Shown: positions 50,975 to 62,269, counted from the stretch's first letter. The stretch: DNA of 64,000 nucleotides from Agapetus fuscipes (GCA_951799405.1 OX637333.1:12213960-12277959), one strand, 5' to 3'. Notes: generated from the letters alone by a model not told the origin. Program-made: numbers and translations.

Positions 50975-51195
50975 TCACCCATAGTGTCAAAAATGGTTCA
51001 CTTAGCCAATGTCACCTCTGTTTCAGGGAAGGTCGGCAAGAGTTGCAGGGCTTATGTTCACTTGAGATTGGGTTTTTAAATTGTAGGTCCGCATGCGGCA
51101 TGTGTTAGCGCGAAGTGGTACATGTCTGCTTGTGGGAATTCGTTTAATATGAATCTTAAATGGTACATATCTTTGCAGCTTAGATTTAAATTTTA
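50975..51195 (+). mobile_element. RTE 3' tail copy inside element copy 2
   Basis: Counterpart of 48785-49005, with the same truncation point. Confidence 0.8.
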
Positions 51196-51506
51196 GAATG
51201 TACAAGCTTTATTTCATTGTAAATTTGTATTATAATTCACTCCTTAAAATGTTAATAAAAAATATATCTATATAATAAAACGTTGTTTTCTTGTGAAATA
51301 AGTGTGGCAGAAACAAAAAATATATTTTTTAAGAAGAAGAAGAAGTCCCCAGGGGGGGTTTGTACAAAAACCTTACGCCCCGAAGTATAGATGACTCTTT
51401 TTACTACTTCCATATACCTTGTTTATCCTACATAATGCACTGAAACAGGGTTCAGTGGCACATCTATAATACGTAGTATAATAGTATACTTATCTATGCA
51501 TGTGTG

Positions 51507-51858
51507 ATAAACACGCGACAGGCGGGTACACCCACACCACTATATTCATATATTATTATCTGCCCTGATATTATTAATAAATATTATTATTATTGCTAAA
51601 GCTGTCAAAATAAAACGATTATATTTTGCACAATATTTATTTATTCAAAAAAGATTAGTCATACAATCACAAAAATATAGGTACACTGTGCAAAGATTTT
51701 TTTTTATAAAAAACACAAATGATATAGCAAAAATAAACTAAGTAGGTAGGTAAACAATCAAATAGGCACCTGCCAGAGAAGATAATATTGTCAAGGACAC
51801 TGGCATTCTGTATCTGTATTTCTTGCAAAAGTTTTGGATCCCTGATGATTGTCCTGAT
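51507..51858 (-). mobile_element. LINE 3' UTR (left copy), piece 3
   Basis: ataaacacgcgacaggcggg to ctgatgattgtcct; matches the reverse complement of 62600-62945. Confidence 0.7.
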
Positions 51859-51862
51859 GATG

Positions 51863-52341
51863 CCACTGCGGTACGCAGTGGCATACTTTTACCCACCTTG
51901 ATGTATGGAAGCGAGGCCTGGACGGTGAATGAAAGTGAAATTAGTAAAGTCCATACTGTTGAAATGGACTTTCTAAGTATGATTGGGAAAAAACGGAGTG
52001 ACAGGGTGAGGAATGATTTTGTAAGAGAAGAATGTGGTGCAAGAGAAAGTGTGAAAGTGAAGATTAAAAGAAGTTTGTTAAGATGGTTTGGGCATATGGA
52101 GAGAATGAATGAGGAAAGACTGACGAAGAAAGTATATGTTGGTAGAATAGATGGATGTCGTGGTAGAGGAAGACCGAGAAAGGTATGGATGGACCAAATA
52201 TCCGAAATTGCGAATGAATGGAATATCCAGAGTCATAATAAAAGAAGAGCCTGTATGAAGAAAATTATGACTCTGGAGGAAATGAAAGAAGTATGTAAGG
52301 ACAGAAAGAAATGGCGGTTGATCTGTAATGTTGGCGGCTAG
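51863..52341 (+). pseudogene. RTE polyprotein C-terminus
   Basis: About 159 open codons: AVRSGILLPTLMYGSEAWTV, RVRNDFVREECGARES, LLRWFGHMERMNEERLTKKV, RGRGRPRKVWMDQISEIA, ending [11 protein letters not shown]. Homologous to the last ~165 residues of the intact protein at 10372-13695, but a different subfamily with a long 3' UTR. No catalytic motifs remain. Confidence 0.85.
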
Positions 52342-52695
52342 GGTTTATTAAATTGGAATTTGTTTTTATTTGTAAGTGGATATTTTGTATTTGGATTTTA
52401 TTATTTAGTGATGTATAAAATGTAATTTGTCGTGTGTGTGTGTTCCTTGACTTATAGGTTGGTATGCGGCTGACCACCCATGCTGTAAAAATGGTTCACT
52501 TTGCCAATGTCACCCCTGTCTCAGGGAAGGACGGCAAGAGTTGCAGGGTGTATGTCCATTTGAGATTTGGTTTTTATGCTGTAGGTTCACATGAGGCATG
52601 TGCAAGCGCGAACTTGTACGTGTCTGGTTGTGAGAATGCATGTAATGTGAATCTCCAATGTAACATATCTTTGCAACTTAGATTAGATTAGATTA
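51863..52695 (+). mobile_element. RTE copy with ORF end, 5'-truncated, GATG duplication
   Basis: GATG stands at 51859-51862 and 52696-52699. The paralogous sequence at ~62590-62600 has a single GATG and no insert. The tail is 3' UTR plus (GATTA)n. This copy links the ~17 loose tails in the window to an RTE ORF. Confidence 0.85.
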
Positions 52696-52699
52696 GATG

Positions 52700-53270
52700 G
52701 TCTGAGGACTGGAAATGTTTATAAGATGAAATCTATACACTTTACTTTCACTTCCTTCGGCTCATCAGCCTTAAAGGATCCAGGGACTCCTGCACCACAA
52801 TCCTCCAGGACTCTGCCTTGTGCTGCTTCCCTCCATGGTCCCCACAGATGGTCCCCTCACTCCCAAAACTTCGGCGTCAGCTTCGAAGTTCTCTGCCCAC
52901 CGCATCCTCGTCTACGTGGTTAACACCTGAGGGGGCACCATCCAAGACAGTTCTGATGATCCTGGAGTCTTCTGCACGTGCTACATTTCCGGACACTGGA
53001 GTCTTCTTGATTTCATTAATCTCTACACTCTCTTCAATAGGGAAGTTGCAGTGGTAGGGCAAACGGTTGAAAATAATATTGTTGTGTAGAGCATGCCGGG
53101 CTGAGTCATATTGAACAGCCGGTTCCCAGACTTGTGAAAACAGCCTCCAGAGATAGCCCCCTATGCTGTAAACAAAAACCAATTCCCTAAATGTAGGGAA
53201 AATAAAAAACACATTTCTGAAGGCTTTGTCTATGGTAGGGGGGGCTAAAAAAATGCGCGAAATCAATTAA
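52700..53270 (-). pseudogene. LINE ORF end (left, minus-strand copy), piece 4
   Basis: Minus strand: EIKKTPVSGNVARAEDSRII, RTVLDGAPSGVNH, then in a shifted frame the GRP.RWAENVEADA-type C-terminus. Matches 62280-62565 on the plus strand. Multiple shifts. Confidence 0.6.
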
Positions 53271-53456
53271 TTCAAAACCATTCTTATAAAATGTATTTTT
53301 ACGGAATATAGCCGGAAAATAATACACGAAAATGATACGTGACGTCCACATTTGAACAAGCTGAACAATATTGTGTCGTCACTCGGCCGGGTTGCTAGGG
53401 AAAAAGCATACAAGTATTTTGTTATTGGTTATTTACTTGACTTATGTTTTGGTTGA
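53271..53456. other. spacer with dispersed repeat
   Basis: 53355-53445 carries gtcactcggccgggttgct + agggaaaaagc, a repeat with relatives at 24115, 25258, 27745 (minus) and 63340 (minus). Confidence 0.5.
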
Positions 53457-56400
53457 TATTTTTTTCACCAAGAAGATGCAAGAAGGGCAAAATTTATTAT
53501 TAATAGGAAAAATACTTATGTAATTACCTACAAAATATAATAATTTGAAAAAAATTCTATGGGCACAACCCCCTCAAATTGACTGCCTCCTTTATCAAAA
53601 TGTACCTACCAAAGAGTCGCAATTTTCATACAAACTGTGCAGCTTTAGATATTTTTTTCACCAAGAAGATGCGAGAAGGGCAAAATTTATTATTGATAGG
53701 AATAATACTTATGTAATTACCTACAAAATATATTATTTTGAAAAAAATTCTATGGGCACAACCCCCTCAAATTGACTGCTTCCTTTATCAAAATGTACCT
53801 ACCAAAGAGTCGCAATTTTCATACAAACTGTGCAGCTTTAGATATTTTTTTCACCAAGAAGATGCAAGAAAGGCAAAATTTATTATTGATAGGAATAATA
53901 CTTATGTAATAACCTACAAAATATAATAATTTGAAAAATATTCTATGGGCACAACCCCCTCAAATTGACTGCCTCCTTTATCAAAATGTACCTACCAAAG
54001 AGTCGCAATTTTCATACAAACTGTGCAGCTTTAGATATTTTTTTCACCAAGAAGATGCGAGAAGGGCAAAATTTATTATTGATAGGAATAATACTTATGT
54101 AATTACCTACAAAATATATTATTTTGAAAAAAATTCTATGGGCACAACCCCCTCAAATTGACTGCTTCCTTTATCAAAATGTACCTACCAAAGAGTCGCA
54201 ATTTTCATACAAACTGTGCAGCTTTAGATATTTTTTTCACCAAGAAGATGCAAGAAGGGCAAAATTTATTATTGATAGGAATAATACTTATGTAATAACC
54301 TACAAAATATAATAATTTGAAAAATATTCTATGGGCACAACCCCCTCAAATTGACTGCCTCCTTTATCAAAATGTACCTACCAAAGAGTCGCAATTTTCA
54401 TACAAACTGTGCAGCTTTAGATATTTTTTTCACCAAGAAGATGCGAGAAGGGCAAAATTTATTATTGATAGGAATAATACTAATGTAATTACCTACAAAA
54501 TATAATAATTTGAAAAAAATTCTATGGGCACAACCCCCTCAAATTGACTGCCTCCTTTATCAAAATGTACCTACCAAAGAATCGCAATTTTCATACAAAC
54601 TGTGCAGCTTTAGATATTTTTTTCACCAAGAAGATGCAAGAAGGGCAAAATTTATTATTAATAGGAATAATACTTATGTAATAACCTACAAAATATAATA
54701 ATTTAAAAAAAATTCTATGGGCACAACCCCCTCAAATTGACTGCCTACGTTATCAAAATGTACCTACCGAAAAATCGCAATTTTCATACAAACTGTGCAG
54801 CTTTAGATATTTTTTTCACCAAGAAGATGCAGGAAGGGCAAAATTTATTATTAATAGGAAAAATACTTATGTTATTACCTACAAAATATAATAATTTGAA
54901 AAATATTCTATGGGCACAACCCCCTCAAATTGACTGCCTCCTTTATCAAAATGTACCTACGAAAGAGTCGCAATTTTCATACAAACTGTGCAGCTTTAGA
55001 TATTTTTTTCACCAAGAAGATGCGAGAAAGGCAAAATTTATTATTGATAGGAATAATACTAATGTAATTACCTACAAAATACAATAATTTTAAAAAAATT
55101 CTATGGGCACAACCCCCTCAAATTGACTGCCTCCTTTATCAAAATGTACCTACCAAAGAGTCGCAATTTTCATACAAACTGTGCAGCTTTAGATATTTTT
55201 TTCACCAAGAAGATGCAAGAAGGGCAAAATTTATTATTAATAGGAATAATAATTATGTAATAACCTACAAAATATAATAATTTGAAAAAAATTCTATGGG
55301 CACAACCCCCTCAAATTGACTGCCTACGTTATCAAAATGTACCTACCGAAAAATCACAATTTTCATACAAACTGTGCAGCTTTAGATATTTTTTTCACCA
55401 AGAAGATGCAAGAAGGGCAAAATTTATTATTGATAGAAGTAATACTTATGTAATTACCTACAAAATATAATAATTTGAAAAATATTCTATGGGCACAACC
55501 CCCTCAAATTGACTGCCTACGTTATCAAAATGTACCTACCGAAAAATCACAATTTTCATACAAACTGTGCAGCTTTAGATATTTTTTTCACCAAGAAGAT
55601 GCGAGAAGGGCAAAATTTATTATTGATAGGAAGAATACTAATGTAATTACCTACAAAATATAATAATTTGAAAAAAATTCTATGGGCACAACCCCCTCAA
55701 ATTGACTGCCTCCTTTATCAAAATGTACCTACCAAAGAGTCGCAATTTTCATACAAACTGTGCAGCTTTAGATATTTTTTTCACCAAGAAGATGCAAGAA
55801 GGGCAAAATTTTTTATTGACAGGAATAATACTTATGTAATAACCTACAAAATATAATAATTTGAAAAAAATTCTATGGGCACAACCCCCTCAAATTGACT
55901 GCCTCCTTTATCAAAATGTACCTACCAAAGAGTCGCAATTTTCATACAAACTGCGCAGCTTTAGATATTTTTTTCACCAAGAAGATGCGAGAAGGGCAAA
56001 ATTTATTATTGATAGGAATAATACTAATGTAATTACCTACAAAATATAATAATTTGAAAAAAATTCTATGGGCACAACCCCCTCAAATTGACTGCCTCCT
56101 TTATCAAAATGTACCTACCAAAGAGTCGCAATTTTCATACAAACTGTGCAGCTTTAGATATTTTTTTCACCAAGAAGATGCAAGAAGGGAAAAATTTATT
56201 ATTCATAGGAATAATACTTATGTAATAACCTACAAAATATAATAATTTGAAAAATATTCTATGGGCACAACCCCCTCAAATTGACTGCCTCCTTTATCAA
56301 AATGTACCTACCAAAGAGTCGCAATTTTCATACAAACTGTGCAGCTTTAGATATTTTTTTCACCAAGAAGATGCAAGAAGGGCAAAATTTATTATTAATA

Positions 56401-57070
56401 GGAATAATACTTATGTAATAACCTACAAAATATAATAATTTAAAAAAAATTCTATGGGCACAACCCCCTCAAATTGACTGCCTACGTTATCAAAATGTAC
56501 CTACCGAAAAATCGCAATTTTCATACAAACTGTGCAGCTTTAGATATTTTTTTCACCAAGAAGATGCAGGAAGGGCAAAATTTATTATTAATAGGAATAA
56601 TACTTATGTAATTACCTACAAAATATAGTAATTTGAAAAAAATTCTATGGGCACAACCCCCTCAAATTGACTGCCTACGTTATCAAAATGTACCTACCGA
56701 AAAATCGCAATTTTCATACAAACTGTGCAGCTTTAGATATTTTTTTCACCAAGAAGATGCGAGAAAGGCAAAATTTATTATTAATAGGAAAAATACTTAT
56801 GTAATTACCCACAAAATATAATAATTTGAAAAAAATTCTATGGGCACAACCCCCTCAAATTGACTGCCTCCTTTATCAAAATGTACCTACCAAAGAGTCG
56901 CAATTTTCATACAAACTGTGCAGCTTTAGATATTTTTTTCACCAAGAAGATGCGAGAAGGGCAAAATTTATTATTGATAGGAATAATACTTATGTAATTA
57001 CCTACAAAATATATTATTTTGAAAAAAATTCTATGGGCACAACCCCCTCAAATTGACTGCCTCCTTTATC
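53457..57070. repeat. 193-bp satellite, about 18.7 units
   Basis: Constant 193-bp period (tattttttcaccaagaaga ... tgcagctttaga). Most units carry a 62-codon open frame (MKKILWAQPPQIDCLLYQNV ... VITYKI) that ends before the next unit begins; 193 is not a multiple of 3, so the frame cannot read through units. Unit variants alternate (gatgcaag / gatgcgag), and a second variant set (ctacgttatc, accgaaaaatc) recurs about nine units apart (54745 and 56480), so higher-order structure exists. Confidence 0.95.
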
Positions 57071-57344
57071 GAATGGACCGAATTTACTGTTCTTAATGTG
57101 TATGAAATTTAAATTTCCCGCCATTCGTCCACACGAGTATTAACTGCGTTTCTGGGATAATTATGGATGGCGGCAATTTTAAATTGGTTTTTGCTTGGAC
57201 ATAGTAGATACTTTATTAGTTTGCAGAATTGCAGTATTTGATTTATGTATGTATTGAGCGCTTACTCCATAAGTTACATAATATCTATCTTATCTAAGTT
57301 GCAATGGTATGTCACATTAGGAATTCAGCTACTTCTTTTTAATT
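57071..57344. other. satellite flank with RTE tail remnant
   Basis: 57285-57330 (ctatcttatctaagttgcaa ... gaattc) is a short minus-strand RTE tail. Otherwise nothing. Confidence 0.45.
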
Positions 57345-57377
57345 TCTTTTTAATTTCTTTTATTTTTTTATTTTTTA

Positions 57378-59099
57378 TTGAAAAATAATCAATTTTTTAA
57401 AATGAATTTCCACAGTGTTTCACAAAAATCTTTTCAAAATTTATTATCTGCTTGTACGGCAACAAAAGTGAATAAATTTCTAAAATTTAAACTTAAAGAG
57501 AGACTTTTATCTTTAAAAATATACTTTAACCAAGAATGCCTTAAAAACAAAGTGTTTCCCAACTATACTTCAGCTTTAAAGTGTAAAAATAGTTCAGTGT
57601 CCGCTCAAAAAGCGCTAGAAATCAGTAAAACAAAGTGGATAAAAACTGAAATACAAAACGCGTACAGAATACAAAGCAATCTTAAAATGTATATTTATTT
57701 CTTACACACAGAACTAACTGCAAATCTTCACAATATTGAATGGGACATTATTGAAGACAAAGTCTATCAAATAGTGAGTGAAAAAGCAACCCAAAAGAAA
57801 AAAATACTCGATAAAAAGTTAAACAACCTGATTTCAAAATTAAAAACAACCAACAATATAACTGTTAACCCTCCAACTGATGAAAATCAAAAGTTTTATA
57901 ATCGAGTCATAAATCTGACTAATGAAAATATAGATGTAAAATTTATTAATCTCCTTCAAAAGGGATTAAAGTTCAATTTGGATCAATCAAAGTCGAACAA
58001 CAGTGAATTAAAAAACTTGATAATTGATTTTGAAATGACAACTAACTATTTTACTAAATACAAATGTGCAAAGGTGATAAATAAATACCGCCAATTAAAT
58101 AAAGCTGGAAATAAAAAAAAAAAAAAAAAAAAAAAATGTAACACTACAAATGATTTGAACACAATAAAACAGTTTGTGGAATTTATGGACAATAATAATA
58201 TAATGTGTACAAAAGCCGATAAAGGCAACAGCATTGTAATTTTGTACAAATGTGACTACGTTAAAAAAATCCAGGACATCATTGATGACGCATCGACATT
58301 CTGCAAACTTAAAGAAAACCCAACAGCCAAATACCAAAAACAAATAAAAGAGGTAATCAAGAAATCCAAGAAAACCATTAATGCTGATACAAAGTATGCA
58401 TTATCCATTATGAACCCGAAATCCCCTCAATTATATGGATTAAGCAAAATACATAAAGAAGGAAACCCACTTCGCCCAGTGGTGTCCTATGTTGATGCCC
58501 CATGCTACAAAATGGCGAAGCTTGCCAATAAAATGTTTCTCAATACGACACAATTCAAACCCACTTACGGAATCAAGAACTCCATTGAATTCTGCAACAA
58601 ACTTCACAACACAAACCCTCCAAAAAACTGCAAACTAGTCTCCTTTGATGTCAAAAGCTTATTTACCAACATACCAGTGGAAGAAACTTTGGATATTATC
58701 AAATACATTCTGGATGAAAAAGAAGAAGATGAAACAATAAAAAATGAAATTTTTAATATCTTAAAAGTCTGCATAGATCAAAATTATTTTTGTTTTGAAA
58801 ATGCGTATTATTCTCAAACAAGCGGCTTACCAATGGGCAACCCTTTGTCACCACTTCTAGCAGATGTTTTTATGAACAATTTCGAAACTAAAATACTTCT
58901 CTCCAATAATCCGCTCGTAAGCCTAGTACATAATTATCAAAGGTACGTGGATGATATTTTCTTTACATTTGCAGGAACTAAACGCCAACTAGATAAACTC
59001 TTAGCTCTTTTTAATTCACAACATCCCAAAATAAACTTCACATGTGAGACCGGAATCAATAATAAACTCAACTTTCTCGACATAACTACATCAATATAG
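57378..59099 (+). CDS. Penelope-like reverse transcriptase
   Basis: 573 codons. The N-terminal part is Lys-rich; KADKGNSIVIL (the DKG motif) and YGLSKIHKEGNPLRPVVS are Penelope hallmarks. Motif A FDVKSLFTNIP, motif B TSGLPMGNPLSPLLADVFM and motif C RYVDDIFF with the Asp pair are intact. It ends NFLDITTSI at a shift near 59080-59095; normally the frame continues into the endonuclease. An A25 run (58110-58135) encodes a Lys tract and is prone to slippage. The RT belongs to the telomerase-related lineage and copies element RNA at nicked ends. Confidence 0.88.
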   Translation: MKNNQFFKMNFHSVSQKSFQNLLSACTATKVNKFLKFKLKERLLSLKIYFNQECLKNKVFPNYTSALKCKNSSVSAQKALEISKTKWIKTEIQNAYRIQSNLKMYIYFLHTELTANLHNIEWDIIEDKVYQIVSEKATQKKKILDKKLNNLISKLKTTNNITVNPPTDENQKFYNRVINLTNENIDVKFINLLQKGLKFNLDQSKSNNSELKNLIIDFEMTTNYFTKYKCAKVINKYRQLNKAGNKKKKKKKKCNTTNDLNTIKQFVEFMDNNNIMCTKADKGNSIVILYKCDYVKKIQDIIDDASTFCKLKENPTAKYQKQIKEVIKKSKKTINADTKYALSIMNPKSPQLYGLSKIHKEGNPLRPVVSYVDAPCYKMAKLANKMFLNTTQFKPTYGIKNSIEFCNKLHNTNPPKNCKLVSFDVKSLFTNIPVEETLDIIKYILDEKEEDETIKNEIFNILKVCIDQNYFCFENAYYSQTSGLPMGNPLSPLLADVFMNNFETKILLSNNPLVSLVHNYQRYVDDIFFTFAGTKRQLDKLLALFNSQHPKINFTCETGINNKLNFLDITTSI

Positions 59100-59956
59100 A
59101 AGACAATAAATTCATTTTTAAAATTTACAGAAAAGACACATACACAGACACTATCATACATGCACAGTCAAATCATCCCATTCCACACAAAATGGCGGCA
59201 TTCAACTCAATGATTCACAGATTATTATCCATTCCTCTTACGTCACAAAACTACACTATTGAAGAAAATACTATACTCAACATTGCAATAAACAACGGCT
59301 ACAACCAAAACACAATTAAAAATATTATTAAAAAGAAGAAAAGAACATTCACCATTCAAAAATACATCTATTATAAAGTGCCTGAAAACGGTGAAGAGAC
59401 GAAACCATGGAGAAGGATTTTATACACAGGGAAGCTCACAACAGACCTTGTAAAGATTTGTAAAAAAGACAATTTTAAAGCAGCATTTTACACTAGCTCT
59501 AATATTAAAAAGTACATCCTTAATAACAAATCAAAACTGCCGCAAAAAGACTACAGTGGAGTTTACAAAATAAAATGTAATGATTGCGATATGTTCTACA
59601 TTGGCCAATCAGGTAGAAAAATATCTGAAAGGTTTATGGAGCATAAAAAAGCAATCAAAAACGTTTTGATTCACTCTGAAATAGGAGACCACGCGAGAGA
59701 AAAAGGACACAGTTTTAATATAGATAATTTAGAATTAATAAATAGCTGCCAAAAAGGGAGAAAGTTAGACATATTAGAAATATTAGAGATAAATAAACAT
59801 AGAAATAAAAGTAATATGCTAAATATTCAACTTCCCGCCATTACGTCTCCTCTCCTAACAATATTAGCTCCGCCCCAAAACTCACCATCTCCCTCCCACA
59901 TACCTACCTTGCTACCCCCTCCCTTACCACCAATAGATCCCACACCCATGTCTTAA
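59100..59956 (+). CDS. Penelope-like GIY-YIG endonuclease domain
   Basis: Same polyprotein after a one-base shift (NIEDNKFIFKIYRKDTYTDT from 59094; first ATG at 59192). SGVYKIKCNDCDMFYIGQSG carries the GIY- and YIG-type motifs with the Penelope-specific CxxC just before YIG; RKISERFMEH gives the Arg and the downstream Glu/His; GDHAREKGHSF completes the zinc ligands. It is the nicking enzyme of the element. The C-terminus is Pro-rich. Confidence 0.88.
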
Positions 59957-60158
59957 TTTTTAAGTTTGATTTTAGTAATTGTTGTTACCCGATGATGGAA
60001 GGTATTCCGAAAACGTTTGTAACATACTCAAAAACAATAAAAGTGGAATAAAACAAAGTTTTTAATTTCTTTTATTTTTTAATTTTTTATTGAAAAATAA
60101 TCAATTTTTTAAAATGAATTTCCACAGTGTTTCACAAAAATCTTTTCAAAATTTATTT

Positions 60159-60536
60159 ATATTGTCTAACGGCAAGCAATACTTTGCGCACTCAACCTAT
60201 TTTTTTTACTATGCACTACACATTTTTAACTGTTCTGACAAAGAGGAGCTAAAATTACACATCGCCACTTTTTTACAAACTATGGGTAAGCATATTGATC
60301 ATTTTCAAAAAGATTCAAGAGGATCAACCGGAACTCTGAAATATATTTGTATGGTATATTTTTTATGGGTTTGTGAAGCAGATACAATTCACCAACCTAT
60401 TTTTCATGGCCAGAAACAGGTTTTATATCTTCAATTGATAATTTATTTCCCTTTTCAAATCCAATATCAATCGCCATTTCCTCTCAGTGTCTCAAAACAA
60501 AGCAATGCCACACACACCACAACACTGCGCAGCTAA
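60159..60536 (+). CDS. unrecognised ORF after the Penelope element
   Basis: Open in frame from the end of the repeat to 60536: SNGKQYFAHSTYFFYYALHI, DKEELKLHIATFLQTMGKHI and DSRGSTGTLKYICMVYFLWV. It has no start of its own; an upstream ATG lies in the Penelope repeat. Residue mix is protein-like for ~90 codons, then low-complexity. Could be a fragment of another element or a host exon. No family recognised. Confidence 0.3.
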   Translation: MLSNGKQYFAHSTYFFYYALHIFNCSDKEELKLHIATFLQTMGKHIDHFQKDSRGSTGTLKYICMVYFLWVCEADTIHQPIFHGQKQVLYLQLIIYFPFQIQYQSPFPLSVSKQSNATHTTTLRS

Positions 60537-60985
60537 CGACCCTGCAACCGGACATGGACAACTGCCACATAACCAACACCTCTGCGGCACTATAACAAGT
60601 GTCATAGACCCTTAGAGTCTCTCGAATCTAGGAAGTCTCCCGCATAGGCTTTCTTAAAAAAAAAATCATGAATTATGAATTCATAATTACCACTGACCAA
60701 AAATTTAATAAGAGTTTTAGGCTTACACGAAATTTAATGAAAATGTTCTGTAAATATTATTTGTTTACGCATTAAAGATCTTTATTTCCATTTGTATCAT
60801 AGTTTTGTTTTCATTTCCCTTACAATTGACTATAATTACTAATGCTATATGTGTGGGATACTTGATCCCCGGGAGTTTTTTACAACAACTGATCTAGTAC
60901 ATTTTTTCTTCACGAAAGTAGTTATAATTTGAATGCCAAATGGTAGGCGATAAACCAAATTATGAACCGCTTGCGCTTTTCAAAT
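60537..60985. other. spacer
   Basis: AT-rich; nothing recognised. Confidence 0.35.
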
Positions 60986-60989
60986 TTCC

Positions 60990-61210
60990 ACCCATACTGT
61001 AAAAAATGGTTCACTTTGCCAATGTCACCCATGTTTCAGGGAAGGTCGGCAAGAGTTGCAGGGCTTATGTTCATTTGAGAATTGTTTTTTTTATATTGTA
61101 GGTCCACATGCGGCATGTGTGAGCGCGAAATTATGCGTGTCTGTTTGTGGGAATGCATTTAATATGATTCTCAAATGATACATATCTTTGCAGCTTAGAT
61201 TTTGATTTAG
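60990..61210 (+). mobile_element. RTE 3' tail copy
   Basis: cacccatactgtaaaaaatg to tttgcagcttagatttt; same truncation point as 48785 and 50975. Confidence 0.8.
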
Positions 61211-61345
61211 ATTTAGACATATCGTGTATTTTTTAAATTTTATTTCATAAATTCTTGTTTGTACTACTCCATGACATGAATTGATGATAATAATGATTTT
61301 ATGTAGTATTTTTGTTTCACAAAAATGATTGGATGTTAAATTATA

Positions 61346-61555
61346 CTATTTTTTAATCAATGTAGAGATATTTTGAATTTCCCGCTTGTTTTGTTTAACT
61401 GTTTCCGGGGGCTATCTTTCATATCCGGAGGCAGTTTTCATAAATTATTCCATTTTTTAATTCATGTAGGGATATTTTGAATTTCCCGCTTATTTTTTTT
61501 AACTGTTTCCGGGGGCTAACTTTCATATCCGGAGGCGGTTTTCACAGGTCCCCGG
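61346..61555. repeat. ~108-bp tandem duplication
   Basis: tttgaatttcccgcttgttt...ctgtttccgggggcta...catatccggaggc occurs twice in a row. Confidence 0.8.
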
Positions 61556-62269
61556 TTCCCGATGAAACATAAGTTACCATAGAGTATGATTATTTACGGG
61601 CACGAGCCTGTTAAAAACAGAATGAGTGATAGCCTTTGTAAAAACGCATGATACATTATTTTACAAATCTGACAATATAGAAATGTTCGTTTTATTTCAA
61701 ACATCTACTTTGTATATATTTAAGCAAAATAATACATTACTTTTTATTTTCGCAACACAAAAAAATACTTTTTTGGAAATAATTGAAACACTTGATCTGG
61801 GCGTAGGGCCACCCATTCTTCAGTTGAAATTTTTAGTGACGCCCAGACCCCGTTCACAAGTATTTTGCTACTGGTTACCCTGTTTTATAATTCGGAAGCC
61901 ATATTGTAATCGATCTATGGTACGCGGAATGTATGGTTATGAGGAAGGAGGAAGGGGAAGAGGTCGTTTTTTAAACTGAAATCAGAATGAGCGTAAATAA
62001 ATTTGAATTAATAATTTATATTTACTGTTATTCATGTAAAAAAAGAGTTTAAGCGCCAATAAACTTTATTTTGTTTAGTATTTATTAAATTGCTCATTTT
62101 TTATTAAAAAAAAACTGATGAAAAAAATTTTTATAATGATGGTTGAACTGTGTGTAGGATTTGCGCAGCGATAACAGCCATAACCACCCCACACGCCTGC
62201 TTGGCGCCAGTCGGCCTCAAACGTCAAGCGGTCAAGCGTATTTGAAATTAACTGTTTTATTTTCACTAT
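61556..62269. other. spacer
   Basis: No supported gene; 61786-61975 is open for a while but has no family features. Confidence 0.35.

Larger units (their letters stand above)
49351..51498. mobile_element. unclassified 2.14-kb element, copy 2
   Basis: Same termini as copy 1, with a different perfect 8-bp duplication, CATGTGTG (49343-49350 and 51499-51506). The region between the copies (49320-49342) is LINE sequence that is continuous in the unoccupied relative near 62955-62970. Contains a SINE1 (50608-50935) and an RTE tail (50975-51195) at the same places as copy 1. Confidence 0.7.
57345..60158 (+). mobile_element. Penelope-like element, nearly intact
   Basis: A ~95-bp sequence (attgaaaaataatcaatttt ... 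ttcaaaatttatt) at 57350-57446 is repeated at 60063-60158 in direct orientation, the pseudo-LTR layout typical of Penelope elements. Between them are an RT and a GIY-YIG endonuclease separated by a single shift. The stretch ccgatgatggaaggtattcc (59990-60010) precedes the right repeat. Confidence 0.85.

Noticed and set aside
47170..51498. A ~2.18-kb tandem segmental duplication
   Set aside because: Each unit has its own, different, perfect 8-bp flanking duplication, and the sequence between the units is host LINE sequence, so two insertions fit better.
53545..57056. A family of 62-76-residue protein genes
   Set aside because: The frames are by-products of one 193-bp satellite unit; no start context or terminator varies independently of the repeat.
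61626..61979. 117-codon plus-strand ORF
   Set aside because: No recognisable domain, no splice or start support, and composition matches the surrounding spacer.
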